In this document: positions 48,611 to 48,860 of the stretch, piece by piece
Position numbering within the stretch: position 1 is the stretch's first letter
How the letters are laid out: the number at the start of each line of letters is the position of its first letter
Assembly (NCBI GenBank): GCA_032718475.1
Contig: JAUCBJ010006328.1
Coordinates: forward strand, 1-48,860
Origin: Nemertoderma westbladi
Lineage: Eukaryota; Xenacoelomorpha; Nemertodermatida; Nemertodermatidae
Direction: 5' to 3'
DNA length: 48,860 nucleotides
Program-made: the position numbers and the translations under genes
Notes under the pieces: model-generated
Seen by the model: the letters and a program-made list of their open reading frames with translations, nothing else
Database searches by the model: none
Told to the model about the DNA's origin: nothing

Positions 48611-48860
48611 AATTCTTAGCCCGAGAGTATTCTTAGTCCGCGGGTAATCTTAGCCCGCGAGTATTCTTAGCCCGCGAGTATTCTTAGCCCGCGGGTAATC
48701 TTAGCCCGCGAGTATTCTTAGCCCGCGGGTATTCTTAGCCCGCGAGTATTCTTAGCCGCGGGTATTCTTAGCCCGCGAGTATTCTTAGCCCGTGAGTATT
48801 CTTAGCCCGCGGTATTCTTAGCCCGTGAGTATCCTTTGCCCGCGGGTATTCTTAGCCCGT
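48611..48860. repeat. 17-bp tandem repeat running off the window
   Basis: Unit ATTCTTAGCCCGCGAGT, alternating GCGAG and GCGGG versions, some with TAATC in place of TATTC. About fifteen copies are visible up to the window edge. Confidence 0.93.

Overview
This is nuclear DNA from an animal. It has spliced-gene signals, an animal checkpoint gene (claspin), APE-type LINEs, a tRNA-derived SINE, an LTR retroelement and large minisatellite arrays. The recurrent word TAGGCCTAC, frequent 16-27 nt G or C runs and the repeat mix suggest a marine invertebrate deuterostome (echinoderm or hemichordate). That placement is an impression, not a proof. Only two loci look like host genes: an uninterrupted claspin ORF (41372-44272, +) and the last one or two exons of an unidentified proline-rich protein (36378-37296, -). 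Almost everything else is mobile or satellite DNA.

Layout. 1-11276: two degraded copies of one LINE. The first is split by a 6,919-bp LTR element (1999-8917, coding strand minus) with a clean 5-bp target duplication (GTTCA); the LINE frame resumes exactly beyond it. The LTR element has a long Gag-like region with zinc knuckles, no visible pol, and a 1.5-kb tail of short hairpin repeats. 11277-12870: a G run, an inverted-repeat region and a LINE endonuclease remnant. 12866-15755: a 33/31-bp minisatellite with a ~978-bp higher-order period. 15756-18843: a truncated SINE, then one reading frame broken by two stops. It has features of a DEDD 3'-5' exonuclease plus three zinc knuckles and is the least explained coding sequence here. 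18844-20700: no recognisable gene, some strong dyads. 20700-22130: GTC microsatellite and a 315-bp tandem repeat with CTCF-like words.

23803-31600 (minus): a LINE with an unusual upstream reading frame (SAP motif, 16-residue repeats, Ulp1-like protease fold), a coiled-coil/RRM-like frame and an endonuclease-RT frame. It is interrupted by a plus-strand CR1/L2-like fragment and a SINE. 32436-34178: the 33-bp minisatellite family again. 34867-36126: a 30-bp satellite. 36378-44272: the two host loci separated by AT-rich DNA. 44273-48860: AT-rich intergenic DNA, a 29/58-bp tandem array holding a third SINE copy, and a 17-bp repeat running off the window.

The genes do not form a pathway. The window is best read as a nest of selfish elements next to a claspin gene. 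The strongest leads are the exonuclease/zinc-knuckle frame with its compensated palindromes, the Ulp1/SAP-bearing APE LINE, and the hairpin-rich Gag-only LTR element with frame changes at G runs.
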